Under the pieces are notes generated by a model that ran no database searches, was not told where the DNA came from, and saw only the letters and a program-made list of their open reading frames with translations. DNA of 45,842 bases from Sphingomonas sp. (GTDB lineage: Bacteria > Pseudomonadota > Alphaproteobacteria > Sphingomonadales > Sphingomonadaceae). A program made the position numbers and the translations under genes. Positions 33,101-41,527 of this stretch are shown one piece after another. Position 1 is the stretch's first letter; each line of letters opens with the position of its first letter. The stretch covers positions 1-45,842 of the forward strand of contig NZ_JAPKNM010000053.1 of assembly GCF_026460985.1 (NCBI RefSeq), written 5' to 3'.

Positions 33101-36100
33101 CACCAGGCAGGCACAGGCACGACGATCCTCACTGCCGACAACAGCTACACCGGCGGCACGGCGATCGCCGCGGGCGTGCTGCAGATCGGCAGCGGCGGCA
33201 CCAGCGGATCGATCGTCGGCGATGTCCTCAACAACGCCGCGCTCGTCTTCAACCGCTCGGGCACGCTCGCCTTGGACGACGCGATCAGCGGCACCGGCAC
33301 CGTGACTCAGGCCGGCACCGGAACGACTGTCCTTACCGGTGACGGCAGCTACACCGGCGGGACGATAGTCACCGCTGGCACGCTCCAGATCGGCGACGGC
33401 GGCACCACCGGCAGCATCATTGGTGATATCGCCAACGACGCCGCGCTCGTCTTCAACCGTTCCGACGATATCGGCTTTTCGGGCATGATCACCGGCACCG
33501 GCACCGTGACACAGGCGGGCACGGGCATCCTGACCTTGACCGGCGACGGCAGCGGCTTCGGCGGAAGCACGACGGTCGCGGCAGGCACGCTGATGGTCGA
33601 CGGCAGCTTGGGCGGCACCGTCGACATTGCCTCAGGCGCCTCGCTCGGCGGCATCGGCACCGTCGGGGGCACTGCGACCATTTCCTCAGGCGGAACGCTG
33701 ATCGGGCGCCAGGGCGAGACGCTGAGCTTCGGCAGCAACCTGATCCTCGCCGACGGTGCGATCGTCGACATCTCGCTCGGCGCACCTGGGACGGTGGGAC
33801 TGTTTGACGTGGCGGGGAACCTGACCATCGACGGCCAGCTCGATATCAGCGACCTCGGCGGCTTCGGCCTCGGGCTCTACCGGCTGTTCGACTATGCCGG
33901 CGCGCTCACCGACAACGGCCTCGCGATCGGCACCGTGCCCGCTGGCACCGATGCGAGCGACCTGTTCGTCCAGACCTCGATTGCCCAGCAGGTCAACCTC
34001 GTCAATTCGACCGGCGTGACGCTCAATTGCTGGGACGGCGACGACACGAGCCTCCACAATAATGACGTGATCGACGGCGGCGACGGGGTATGGAACCTTG
34101 CCAACCCCAATTGGACCGACTCCGGCGGCGCGTTCGACGCACCCTGGGCCAATGGCGGGTTCGCGATCTTCACCGGCCGGGCGGGCACGGTGATGGTCGA
34201 CGCCAGCCTGGGCGTGCCCATGATCTCGGGCGCGCAATTCGCGACCAGCGGCTACCGAATCCAGGGCGACGCGATCGCCCTCGCGCTGCCCCGGACCACC
34301 CTGCGCGTGGGCTTCGGCAGCCGCAGCGGCGCCAGCGTGACCGCCACCCTCGCCTCCGAGCTGACCGGATCGGGCGGGCTGGAGAAGACCGACTTCGGCA
34401 CGCTCATCCTCACCGGCACCAGCAGCTACACCGGTGGCACCTTCGTCAGTGAAGGCACGCTCCAGCTGGGCGATGGCGGCGCCAGCGGATCAATCCTCGG
34501 CGATGTGGCCAACAACGGCATTTTCGCGATCGACCGGTCCGACGCCTTCACCTTCTCCGGCGCCATCTCCGGAACCGGCGGCTTCCGCCAGGTGGGCAGC
34601 GGCACGACCATCCTCACTGCCGACAACAGCTATACCGGCGGCACGACGATCGCCGCGGGCACGGTGCAAATCGGCAGCGGCGGCACCACCGGATCGATCG
34701 TCGGGGATGTCCTCAACAATGCCGCGCTCATCCTCAACCGGTCGGACGATCTGGCCTTCGGGGGCGCGATCAGCGGCACGGGCAGCGTGACCCAGTCCGG
34801 CAGCGGCACGACCATCCTCACTGGAGACAGCAGCTATACCGGCGGCACCACGATCACGGCGGGGACGCTGCAGATCGGCGACGGTGGCACCACGGGCAGC
34901 ATCACCGGCAGCATCGCCAACAACGCCGCGCTCGTCTTCGACCGGTCGGACGCGCTTGTCTTCGGCGGCGTGATCACCGGCACCGGCACCGTGACGCAGG
35001 CCGGCGCGGGGACGACGATCCTGACCGGCGCCAACAGCTACACCGGTGGCACGACGATCGCCGCGGGGACGCTTCAACTTGGCGACGGCGGCGCCACCGG
35101 GAGCATCACTGGCGACGTAGCCAACAACGGCGTGCTTCTGCTCCGCCGGTCGAATCTCTACAGCTTCGCCGGCACGATCAGCGGCGCCGGAAGCGTGGTC
35201 CAGGCCGGAACGGGGACGACCGTGCTCACCGCCGCCAACAGCTATTCGGGCGGTACTCTAATCGAGGGCGGAACGCTCTCGGTGGGATCCGACGCCAATC
35301 TCGGCGCGGCGTCAGGCGGGCTCACCTTCGACGGGGGCACGCTGCTGAACACGGCCGCCTTCACCTCCACGCGCGCGGTGACGCTCGCCAACGGCGGCGG
35401 CACCTTCCAGACCGATGCCGACCTGACCTTATCCGGCGCCGCGACCGGCAGCGGCGAATTGACCAAGACGGGAAGCGGCGCCCTGATCCTCACCGGCACG
35501 AACGTTTATACCGGCGGCACCGTCATCGCGGCCGGAACGCTCCAACTGGGCAATGGCGGCGCCGGAGGCTCGATCACGGGCGACGTCGCGAACGGCGGGA
35601 CCTTGGTCTTCAACCGCAGCGACGCGCTGAGCTTCGCCGGGGAGATCTCCGGCATCGGCAGCCTCGTCCAGCTAGGAACGGGGACCTCCACCCTCACCGG
35701 CATCAGCAGCTATACGGGCATGACGCGCGTCGAGGCGGGGATGCTCGTCCTGACTGCACCCACCGCGATCGCGCTCAGCCCGGTGTCGATCGCGGCGGGC
35801 GCGACCTATGCGCTCGATTTCAGCGGCGCTCCCGCGAGCATCCTCTTCGAGAACGCCTTAAGCGGTGCGGGGCTGATGCGCGTCGATCTGGGCGACCCGA
35901 CCAGCTTCCTCGTCTTCGGCAGCAATGCGGGATCGGCGTTCACGGGCACGGTCGCGCTGGAGCGCAGCAGCTTCGATCTCGCGGGCGACAACACTGCCGC
36001 GCTGACCAACGCAACACTGCGGCTCGATGCCGGCAACACCACCCGGGTGGATATCGGCACCCAGGCGATCGGCAATCTGACGCTGAACGGCGGCACGCTG

Positions 36101-39100
36101 ATCTTCCCGGCCGAGCTGCCCTCCGACGCGCTTTCGCCGGGAATCATTCAGGCAGGCACGCTGACGTTCACCAGCGGCGTGGTCGGAGTGACGGTTCCCC
36201 GGCCGGCAAATATCCCGGGTGGAGTCCCCGCGCCGAACGCGAGCCTGCTCCAGCAGGACGACACCGTGACCGCCTGGCTGGTCCAGGCCAGCAACGTCGT
36301 CGGCAGCGCGAGCAGCCTGACCCTGGTCGACCAGAACGGCAGCGCCGTCGGCCAGACCGATGTCGACATCGCGCAGAACGGCGATGTCGTCGCGATCGGC
36401 AGCTATGGCTACAACCTTACCAGCGGCGCGGCCAATGACGGCCTCTATGTCGCCTACGGGCTGAGCCGGCTCGACCTGCAGGCGGGGCAGATGCTGACTC
36501 TCTCGGGCGACGACGGCACCGCGGCGGGCTCCGAGCTGCATGCGCTGGTGACCGGCAGCGGCAACCTCGCGATCGCGGCCGCCGACACGATCACGCTGAG
36601 CAACGCGGCCAACGCCTATACGGGTACGACGCAGGTCCTCTCCGGCACGCTGGCGCTGGGAACCGACCATGCGCTGGGGCTGACTTCGCTGCTCGCGATC
36701 GAGTCCGGCGCCACGGCGGACATCGACGGCAGGACGCAGGCCGTCGGCGCGCTCGACGTGCGCGGCACGCTCGCGCTGGACGGCGGCAACCTCAGCGTCG
36801 CCAATGGCGGCACTTCGACGGGCTCGCTGAACGGCGGAGGCAGCCTCAACCTGACGGGCGGGACGCTCGCCATCCAGGGCGCCAACGCACAACTCAGCGC
36901 GAGTGTCACCATCGCCTCGGGAGCGGCCGTGATGCTCACCGACGTGCAGGGGCTTGGCACGGGCGCGATCGCCGATGCGGGCATGCTCACCCTCGACGGT
37001 GCCAGCGGCACCCTCGCCAATGCGCTGAGCGGCGCAGGCGGCGTCGCCCTGACCAACGCCGCGTCGGTGACGCTCGGCGGCAACAACAGCGGCTTCTCCG
37101 GCCTGTTCGCCATCGCGCAGGGCACCAGCCTCACCGCCAGCCTGCCGCAGCATCTGGGCACTGCCGCCATCCAGGACGACGGAAACCTCACCCTCGATAC
37201 CGCGAACGACTGGACCTTCGCCAACATCGTCAGCGGCACCGGCGCGCTGACCAAGGCGGGGAGCGGCACGCTGATCGTGACCGGCACGAACAGCTATACC
37301 GGCGGCACCACCATCGCAGCTGGAACGCTCCAATTGGGCGATGGCGGCACCACAGGAACCATCGTCGGCGACGTCGTCGACAACGGCATGTTCGCCTTTG
37401 ATCGCAGCGACGCAATCACCTTCGCCGGCGCGATCTCGGGCAGCGGTAGCCTGGCGCAGCGGGGCACGGGCACCACAATCCTTACCGGCGCCAACAGCTA
37501 CGTGGGAGCGACGCAGGTCGAGGCCGGGACGCTCGTGCTGGCCGCCCCTTCCGCGGTCGCGCCCGGACCGGTGTCGATCGCAGCGGGCGCCATCTATGCG
37601 CTCGATTTCAGCGGCGGCCCCACGAGCTTCCTCTTCGGAAATGCCCTGACCGGATCGGGGCTGATGCGCGTCGATCTAGGCGATGCGGCCAATATCTTCG
37701 CGTTCGGGAGCAGCGCCGGCTCGGCCTTCGCCGGCACGGTCGCGCTGGGGCGCAGCAGCTCCGCCCTCTCCGGCAACAACACCACAGCGCTCGCCAATGC
37801 GACGCTGCGGCTCGATGCGGGCAACGTAACGACGGTCGGTGCGGGCACCCAGGCGATCGGCAACCTGATTTTCAACGGCGGAACCGTGGTCTTCCCCGTG
37901 GCCCTGCCTCCCGACACCATCTCGTCGGGCCTGATCAGTACTGGCACGCTGACGCTGACGAGCGGAACGGTGGAGGCGTCCGTCCCCGAGCAGGCGCCCG
38001 TCACATGGAACGGCATCGGCCCCGCCTCCACGCTGCTTCAGCAGGACGACATGATCGTCGCGCAACTGATCGCGGCCCAAAGCGTCGTCGGTAGCGCCAG
38101 CAACCTGACGCTCGCCGACAGCGACGCCAGCGGAGTCGAGGAGGCATTGGTCGACATCGTCCAAAACGGCAATGTCGTCGCGATCGGCAGCTATGGCTAC
38201 AATCTCACCACGGGCCTGGAGGACGACGGACTCTATGTCGCTTATGGCCTGAGCCAGCTCGACCTGCGGCCCGGCCAGACCCTGACGCTGCTGGGCGACG
38301 ACGGGACGGAGGCGGGCTCGGACCTGCACGCACTGGTGACGGGCAGCGGCAACCTCGCGATCGCTGCCACCGACACGATCACGCTCGGCAACACGGCCAA
38401 CGACTATACGGGTACGACACGCGTCACCACGGGCACGCTGGCGCTCGGCGCCGATCGGGTATTGGGACTGACTTCGCTGCTCACGGTCGATGCCGGCGCG
38501 ACCGCCGACATCAGCGGAATGACGCAGGAAGTGGGCGCACTCGACGTCAGCGGCACGCTCGCGCTCAACGGCGGCACCTTGGCGACGAGTACAATGCTCG
38601 GCGCGGGCACGCTGCGCACATCCACCGGCGGCAATGTCGCGCTCGCAGGCGGGACGCTGACGATCGTCAATGGCGGCGCGACGGCGGCGGGCACGCTGAG
38701 CGGCGTTGGCAACCTCAACCTGACGGGCGGAACGCTCAGCATCAACGGCGCCAATGCGCAGCTCGGCGCGAGCATCGCCATCGCCCACGGGGCTGCCGCG
38801 ACACTCACCAATGCGCAGGGGCTTGGCACGGGACCGATCGCGGACGCGGGCACGCTCACCTTCGCCGGCGCCAGCGGCACCTTCGCCAACGCGCTGAGCG
38901 GTGCAGGTACCGTCGGCTTGACCAACGCCGCCTCGGTGACTTTGGGCGGCAACAATAGCGGCTTCTCCGGCGTGTTCGCCATCGCCCAAGGCACCAGCCT
39001 CACCGCGAGCCTGCCGCAGCATCTCGGCGGGAGCACAGTCCAGGACGACGGGCGGCTCGTCATCGATACCGACACCGATTGGGCGCTCGCGAGCCGTGTC

Positions 39101-40792
39101 ACCGGAATCGGCAGCCTGACGAAGCAGGGCACGGGCGCGCTCACCATAACCACCAACGAGACCTATTCTGGCGGCACGATCGTCTCCGAAGGCACGCTGA
39201 TCGTGGGGACGCCCACCAGCACCGATGCGACGCTATCCGGCGGCGGGGACACCTATGTCGCCTCGGGCGCGACGCTCGGCGGCTATGGCCGCGTCCACGG
39301 TACGGTGACCAATGAAGGCACGATCGCCGTCCGCGATGCCCTTGCCCACTTTACCGGCCAGGCGAAGGGCGCGTTCACGATCAACAGCGGACTTGTGAAC
39401 AACGCGCTCGCGCAGATCGCGGGCGACGGCATCGGCAACCGGCTCATCGTGTCGAACTATGTCGGCGGCGCCGGCAGCATCGTCGCGATCAATACCGAAC
39501 TCGGTGACGATGCTTCGCCCTCGGACATGCTCGTGATCGACGGCGGGACCGCGACCGGCAGCTCAGGCCTGCGCGTCACCAATATCGGCGGCGCGGGCGC
39601 GCTCACCACGGGCGACGGGATCCGCGTGATCGACGCGATCAACGGCGCGACGACCGCGGCCTCGGCGTTCGGCCTGGCCTCGCCCGTCGTCGCGGGGCCC
39701 TACGAGTATTCGCTCTATCGCGGCGGGCTGACTGCGGGCGAAAATTGGTATTTGCGCTCCGCCCTCGATTGTTCGCTCGCCCCGGATAGCGCGCCCTGCC
39801 TCTCGACCGAAGAGGAGGAGGCGCCCGACTATCGCCGCGAGGATTCGCTCTATGCCGCGCTACCCTCCCTCACCCTGCTCTACGGCAGCGAGCTGATCGC
39901 GACGCTGCACGAACGTTCGGGCATGCGCGCGCCGCTGTCCTCGGCTTCGGGGCCGGCGATCTGGGGCCGCGTCGTCGGCGGGCGCGAGAAGCATGACGGC
40001 GACCCGCTCGGCATCTACGGCTCCGGGCCCGGCTTCAACTATGACTCGGTCGTGTACCAGGCCGGGATCGACTATCACCGCGCCGAGCACGATCGGCTCG
40101 GGGTCTATTTCGCTTATGGCCGGCTCGGCAGCAACGTCGACCATTATACTGGCGGTTTCGCGGGCGACGCGCGCCTCAAGGCCTATACGATCGGACATTA
40201 TTGGACGCATGTCGGTGCGAGCGGCTGGTATATCGACGGCGTCGTGCAGGGGACCCGCTACGACCTGAAGGCATCGTCGCACCGCGGGCTCGCCGATCTC
40301 GAGACCGACGGCCACGGTTTCGCCGCCTCGCTGGAGGGCGGCTACCCGATCCGGCTGAGCAGCGACTGGTCGCTCGAACCGCAGGCGCAGATCGTCTTCC
40401 AGAAGGTCTCGCTCGACTCGGCGAACGACGGCGTATCGACCGTGCGCTTCCGCGACATACGGTCGCTCGCGGGCCGCATCGGCCTGCGCCTGTCGCACGA
40501 TTTCACGGTGAACCCCGACGCCGCCGAGCCCGGCTCCGGCCGCGGCACCTGGTGGCTGCGCGCCGATCTGTGGAACGAATTCGAGAATGATCCGGTCACC
40601 CGCTTCTCGTCCGACGACGGCCCGGTCGACCTGGACAATGATCTCGGCGGTTTGCAGCTCAAGCTGACCACGGCCGTGAGCGCCGAAGTCGCGAAGGGGA
40701 TCGATCTCTATGCGGGCGGCAATGTGCGATACCGGCTGGACGGAGACAGCTGGGGCTATCAGGGGTCGATGGGGCTGAAGATCGCCTTCTGA
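27116..40792 (+). CDS. Giant type Va autotransporter (4558 aa)
   Basis: Surface protein of the type V secretion family. A signal peptide (cleavage near residue 27, PALAQ) is followed by three repeat zones. Residues about 53-998 hold roughly 19 copies of a repeat of about 50 aa (consensus GALTISGGGAVSNTxGYIGY...GSSGTVTVTGAGSSW) of the T5SS/PEP-CTERM-associated type. Residues about 1078-2700 hold PATR beta-strand repeats (TLILTGDNSYTGGTTIAAGT) within a module of 495 aa present three times. Residues about 2870-4000 hold a second, longer module present twice. The last about 285 residues (from SGMRAPLSS, about 4275) form an autotransporter beta-barrel ending GLKIAF. A short segment with DCSLAPDSAPC precedes the barrel. 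AGGAGG (27102-27107) is the ribosome site. It likely forms a very long beta-solenoid adhesin. Host target and cleavage are unknown. Confidence 0.95.
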   Translation: MRSNHGVNIAIASGLALGAFGAVPALAQEVIDGGQTVSVPGTQVSPWNIGNTLTVGSSGEGTLDITSGGTVTNTEGQVGVNDGSSGTVTVTGPNASWTNNGNLFLGYGGEGTLTIANGGTVDSTLSTFIGRSATGVGTVTVTGAGSTLTSTPGGVFIGYGGRGTLNILDGGAVISRPSTIGESTTGSGEVLVSGAGSTWTIDVVSTTSLGLAIGNQGSGLLTINDGGATNVGSVAHIGSVAGASGTLIVDGGSWTDQGLYVGQYGQGTMEVTGGGTVDSYYGHIGRQLGSTGTVTVSGAGSTWTTHTSATSVGLYIGNQGTGTLAVSSGGAVSTADVHIGSAASGSGTLTVGTGGSFGSGRTYVGHTGTGVLTISGGGAVSNTGVGYVGYASGSSGTVTVTDAGSRWANSSSLYVGNSGAGVLTINGGGAVSNAAGIIGNASGTSGTVTVAGAGSSWASSGILYVGSSGTGALTISGGGAVSNTYGRIGSASGSSGTVTVTGAGSTWTNSSAISVGQNGTGALTISGGGAVSNYTGAIGDASGSSGTLTVTDAGSSLTTGGYLYVGHTGTGTLTINGGGTVSSTYGRIGYASGSSGTATVTGAGSSWTTGSFNVGHTGTGALTISGGGAVGSGTSHIGSSAGSLGTATLTGSGSHWTISSSLTVGNSGEGRLSILSGATATNTSGTIGNASGALGTVTVDNARWINSGIVNVGQVGTGALTISGGGAVSNAAGYIGYSSGSSGAVTVTDAGSNWTSSGDLYVGRGGTGALTISGGGAVGNTAGYIGYASGSAGTVTVSDAGSRWTSSSGLYVGSTGTGALTISGGGAVGNTAGYIGYASGSSGTVTVTDTGSSWTSSGQLQIGRGDDGALSILNGATVSSVGGGFVGVDDTGTGTVTVHGSGSVWTSSNNILVGYNGTGTLTVSGGGLVENPNGFIAAYAGSTGAATVTGPGSIWSNTNTLRLGYQGTGTLSIVDSGRVTAPGGVTVAEISGSTGTLEVASGGLLETFALSAGSGAAQVTFNGGKLLALGDNMAFITGFASGALDIATDGLTLDTAGYTVATDQSGFSGAGAFTKSGSGTLILLGDNSYASGTTINEGTLQIGDGGTTGSITGDVANNAALVFNRSDDIDFSGMISGTGIVTKAGTGILTLVGDSSGFDGATSVAAGTLMVDGSLGGTVDIASGASLGGIGTVGGTATISSGGTLIGRQGETLSFGSDLVLASGATVDVSLGASGTTGLFDVAGNLTIDGQLHITDLGGFGPGLYRLFDYAGALTDNGLAIGTVPTGTSASDLLVQTSIAQQVNLVNTNGVTLNYWDGDDTSLHNNGVIDGGDGVWNLANANWTDSGGAFDAPWSNGGFAIFTGQAGTVTVDASLGALSVSGAQFATDGYRLQGGAITITLPETILRVGFGALAGASVTATIASEFTGSGGLEKTDFGTLILAGTNSYTGGTLVSEGTLQLGDGGASGSILGDVANNGIFAIDRSDSVTFAGTISGTGGFRQAGTGTTILTADNSYTGGTTIAAGALQIGDGGTTGSITGDVANNAALVFNRSDDLAFSGAINGTGSVTQAGAGTTILTGDSNYTGGTTITAGTLQIGDGGTTGSITGNIANNVALTFDRSDDLTFDGVISGAGTMTQAGSGILTLTGDSSGFGGSTMVAAGTLQVDGSLGGTVDVASGASLGGIGTVGGTATIVTGGTLIGRQGETLSFGSDLVLAGGAIVNVSLGAPGTTGLFNVAGNLTIDGQLDITDLGGFGPGLYRLFDYAGALTNNDLAIGTLPAGTAASDLLVQTSVAQQINLVNTSGVTLDYWDGDDTGLHNNGVVDGGDGVWNLANPNWTDSGGAFDAPWANGSFAIFTGQAGTVTVDASLGALSVGGAQFATDGYRIQGGAITLTLPETILRVGFGAPGGAGVTATIASALTGSGGLRKTDFGTLILTGANGYTGGTVIGEGTLQLGDGGTSGSILGDIVNNGIFAINRSDGFTFADTISGTGAFHQAGTGTTILTADNSYTGGTAIAAGVLQIGSGGTSGSIVGDVLNNAALVFNRSGTLALDDAISGTGTVTQAGTGTTVLTGDGSYTGGTIVTAGTLQIGDGGTTGSIIGDIANDAALVFNRSDDIGFSGMITGTGTVTQAGTGILTLTGDGSGFGGSTTVAAGTLMVDGSLGGTVDIASGASLGGIGTVGGTATISSGGTLIGRQGETLSFGSNLILADGAIVDISLGAPGTVGLFDVAGNLTIDGQLDISDLGGFGLGLYRLFDYAGALTDNGLAIGTVPAGTDASDLFVQTSIAQQVNLVNSTGVTLNCWDGDDTSLHNNDVIDGGDGVWNLANPNWTDSGGAFDAPWANGGFAIFTGRAGTVMVDASLGVPMISGAQFATSGYRIQGDAIALALPRTTLRVGFGSRSGASVTATLASELTGSGGLEKTDFGTLILTGTSSYTGGTFVSEGTLQLGDGGASGSILGDVANNGIFAIDRSDAFTFSGAISGTGGFRQVGSGTTILTADNSYTGGTTIAAGTVQIGSGGTTGSIVGDVLNNAALILNRSDDLAFGGAISGTGSVTQSGSGTTILTGDSSYTGGTTITAGTLQIGDGGTTGSITGSIANNAALVFDRSDALVFGGVITGTGTVTQAGAGTTILTGANSYTGGTTIAAGTLQLGDGGATGSITGDVANNGVLLLRRSNLYSFAGTISGAGSVVQAGTGTTVLTAANSYSGGTLIEGGTLSVGSDANLGAASGGLTFDGGTLLNTAAFTSTRAVTLANGGGTFQTDADLTLSGAATGSGELTKTGSGALILTGTNVYTGGTVIAAGTLQLGNGGAGGSITGDVANGGTLVFNRSDALSFAGEISGIGSLVQLGTGTSTLTGISSYTGMTRVEAGMLVLTAPTAIALSPVSIAAGATYALDFSGAPASILFENALSGAGLMRVDLGDPTSFLVFGSNAGSAFTGTVALERSSFDLAGDNTAALTNATLRLDAGNTTRVDIGTQAIGNLTLNGGTLIFPAELPSDALSPGIIQAGTLTFTSGVVGVTVPRPANIPGGVPAPNASLLQQDDTVTAWLVQASNVVGSASSLTLVDQNGSAVGQTDVDIAQNGDVVAIGSYGYNLTSGAANDGLYVAYGLSRLDLQAGQMLTLSGDDGTAAGSELHALVTGSGNLAIAAADTITLSNAANAYTGTTQVLSGTLALGTDHALGLTSLLAIESGATADIDGRTQAVGALDVRGTLALDGGNLSVANGGTSTGSLNGGGSLNLTGGTLAIQGANAQLSASVTIASGAAVMLTDVQGLGTGAIADAGMLTLDGASGTLANALSGAGGVALTNAASVTLGGNNSGFSGLFAIAQGTSLTASLPQHLGTAAIQDDGNLTLDTANDWTFANIVSGTGALTKAGSGTLIVTGTNSYTGGTTIAAGTLQLGDGGTTGTIVGDVVDNGMFAFDRSDAITFAGAISGSGSLAQRGTGTTILTGANSYVGATQVEAGTLVLAAPSAVAPGPVSIAAGAIYALDFSGGPTSFLFGNALTGSGLMRVDLGDAANIFAFGSSAGSAFAGTVALGRSSSALSGNNTTALANATLRLDAGNVTTVGAGTQAIGNLIFNGGTVVFPVALPPDTISSGLISTGTLTLTSGTVEASVPEQAPVTWNGIGPASTLLQQDDMIVAQLIAAQSVVGSASNLTLADSDASGVEEALVDIVQNGNVVAIGSYGYNLTTGLEDDGLYVAYGLSQLDLRPGQTLTLLGDDGTEAGSDLHALVTGSGNLAIAATDTITLGNTANDYTGTTRVTTGTLALGADRVLGLTSLLTVDAGATADISGMTQEVGALDVSGTLALNGGTLATSTMLGAGTLRTSTGGNVALAGGTLTIVNGGATAAGTLSGVGNLNLTGGTLSINGANAQLGASIAIAHGAAATLTNAQGLGTGPIADAGTLTFAGASGTFANALSGAGTVGLTNAASVTLGGNNSGFSGVFAIAQGTSLTASLPQHLGGSTVQDDGRLVIDTDTDWALASRVTGIGSLTKQGTGALTITTNETYSGGTIVSEGTLIVGTPTSTDATLSGGGDTYVASGATLGGYGRVHGTVTNEGTIAVRDALAHFTGQAKGAFTINSGLVNNALAQIAGDGIGNRLIVSNYVGGAGSIVAINTELGDDASPSDMLVIDGGTATGSSGLRVTNIGGAGALTTGDGIRVIDAINGATTAASAFGLASPVVAGPYEYSLYRGGLTAGENWYLRSALDCSLAPDSAPCLSTEEEEAPDYRREDSLYAALPSLTLLYGSELIATLHERSGMRAPLSSASGPAIWGRVVGGREKHDGDPLGIYGSGPGFNYDSVVYQAGIDYHRAEHDRLGVYFAYGRLGSNVDHYTGGFAGDARLKAYTIGHYWTHVGASGWYIDGVVQGTRYDLKASSHRGLADLETDGHGFAASLEGGYPIRLSSDWSLEPQAQIVFQKVSLDSANDGVSTVRFRDIRSLAGRIGLRLSHDFTVNPDAAEPGSGRGTWWLRADLWNEFENDPVTRFSSDDGPVDLDNDLGGLQLKLTTAVSAEVAKGIDLYAGGNVRYRLDGDSWGYQGSMGLKIAF
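27274..30110 (+). repeat. About 19 tandem repeats of about 150 bp
   Basis: In-frame repeats of about 50 codons in the autotransporter, period close to 150 bp (for example GGGTACGGTGACGGT or variants recur at each unit). Units in the middle (28200-29700) are the most alike, so this part likely grew by recent unequal exchange; the edges have diverged. They encode the T5SS/PEP-CTERM-type repeats. Confidence 0.85.
30631..35085 (+). repeat. Three tandem copies of a 1485-bp module
   Basis: Anchored on GSLGGTVDIASGASLGG (or its variants), copies begin at 30631, 32116 and 33601, exactly 1485 bp (495 codons) apart. Each encodes a non-PATR domain (IGRQGETLSFGS, GPGLYRLFDYAGALT, YWDGDD, DGVWNLANANWTD) followed by several PATR repeats. 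The copies are highly similar at protein level, implying recent duplication. Copy 3 ends in the same register but its 3' PATR block is followed by different sequence. A Tyr in copies 1 and 2 is Cys2305 in copy 3. Confidence 0.9.
35731..39036 (+). repeat. Second autotransporter module, two diverged copies
   Basis: Copy A begins near 35731 (VEAGMLVLTAP) and copy B near 37519 (VEAGTLVLAAP), 1788 bp apart. The end motif SLPQHLG is at 37142 and 39011, 1869 bp apart. So copy B carries about 81 bp (27 codons) more. Each contains VSIAAGA-YALDFSG, YGYNLT, DDGLYVAYGLS and GANAQL. They are more diverged than the 1485-bp copies, so this duplication is older. Confidence 0.85.
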
Positions 40793-40889
40793 CTCAGGGG
40801 ATCACTCCCGAACTTGCGCTCCCGGACGCGCATGGGCGTACAGCAGATCGGAACCCTGGCCGGGCGTCGCAGGCGCAACCACCCAGCTC

Positions 40890-40923
40890 AAAAGCCGATC
40901 CGGCGGGCCTCTCGAGCCCGCCG
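40890..40923 (-). terminator. Hairpin after the small gene at 40928
   Basis: On the minus strand CGGCGGGC and GCCCGCCG (plus-strand 40901-40908 and 40916-40923) form an 8-bp stem with a 7-nt loop, just past the stop of the small gene. A TTTT follows seven bases after the stem. It looks like a weak rho-independent terminator and supports the neighbouring gene being real. It could also serve the autotransporter gene in the opposite direction. Confidence 0.45.
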
Positions 40924-40927
40924 CCAG

Positions 40928-41128
40928 CTATCGAGATGTCGCCTCTACGGCTTCGCGGGCGAGCGTCAGCACAAGTGCAACCGTATCAACCTCGTTTAAA
41001 CGCTCTCCTGCGCCTTGCAGGGTGCGGAGATTGTCCGCCACGACATGCGAAACCGCGGCGAAGTGGCCATCAGCTATCAAGCGCGCCCGAGCCCTCGCAC
41101 GTGCCTCCCTGAGTTCTTCTACCTCCAC
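40928..41128 (-). CDS. Small hypothetical protein (66 aa)
   Basis: Soluble Ala/Arg/Glu-rich protein of 66 aa (MEVEELREARARARARLIAD...LTLAREAVEATSR), probably two helices. I do not recognise it. The GTG at 41128 is preceded by GGAGG five bases upstream; a TTG at 41140 would add four residues. The stop is followed directly by a hairpin. The position among plasmid-type small genes suggests an element accessory protein. Confidence 0.5.
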   Translation of the reverse strand: MEVEELREARARARARLIADGHFAAVSHVVADNLRTLQGAGERLNEVDTVALVLTLAREAVEATSR

Positions 41129-41309
41129 ACCATCCTCCAACGTGTCACGAGATAAGCAGTGAGCATCCGATGGATCGTCGAACGGCCTTCAACGGAACGT
41201 GAAACATTTATCCTGATCCAGTTGCAAGAATAACCCCAAAAGAAATTCCGTTCCGGCCGACATTCTTCCTCGCGAGAGAGTACCCGCAGCAGGCAAGGAG
41301 CTACATGTC

Positions 41310-41450
41310 GTGAGCGAGCGCGAGTGGACAAGGCCGAAAGTCACAGCCGGACAGACGGCTTTTGTCGATGGCGATCCTCTTGCCGAGTTCATCCTCGACC
41401 TGAGCGAAGGTCCGCTTTCGAGGAGCGAGGATATCGTGCGGAATGACTGA
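41310..41450 (+). CDS. Small hypothetical protein (46 aa)
   Basis: Short gene not obvious at first sight: the GTG at 41310 has AAGGAG nine bases upstream. It encodes a 46-aa acidic protein (MSEREWTRPKVTAGQTAFVD, then GDPLAEFILDLSEG, ending SEDIVRND). It has no signal or membrane segment. I do not recognise it. It lies divergent from the 40928 gene and convergent with the AlpA-like gene. Real coding status rests on the ribosome site and plausible composition. Confidence 0.4.
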   Translation: MSEREWTRPKVTAGQTAFVDGDPLAEFILDLSEGPLSRSEDIVRND

Positions 41451-41527
41451 TCCTGGGGCGCGAAGCCACCTTCACTCGGCCGACATCTTGGCCGCGCGCT
41501 CGCCCCGGGAGAGCGCGGTAGCAGCCA

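Noticed and set aside
41119..41331. 70-codon minus-strand frame
   Set aside because: Arg/Cys-rich, overlaps the better-supported small genes, and has no ribosome site.
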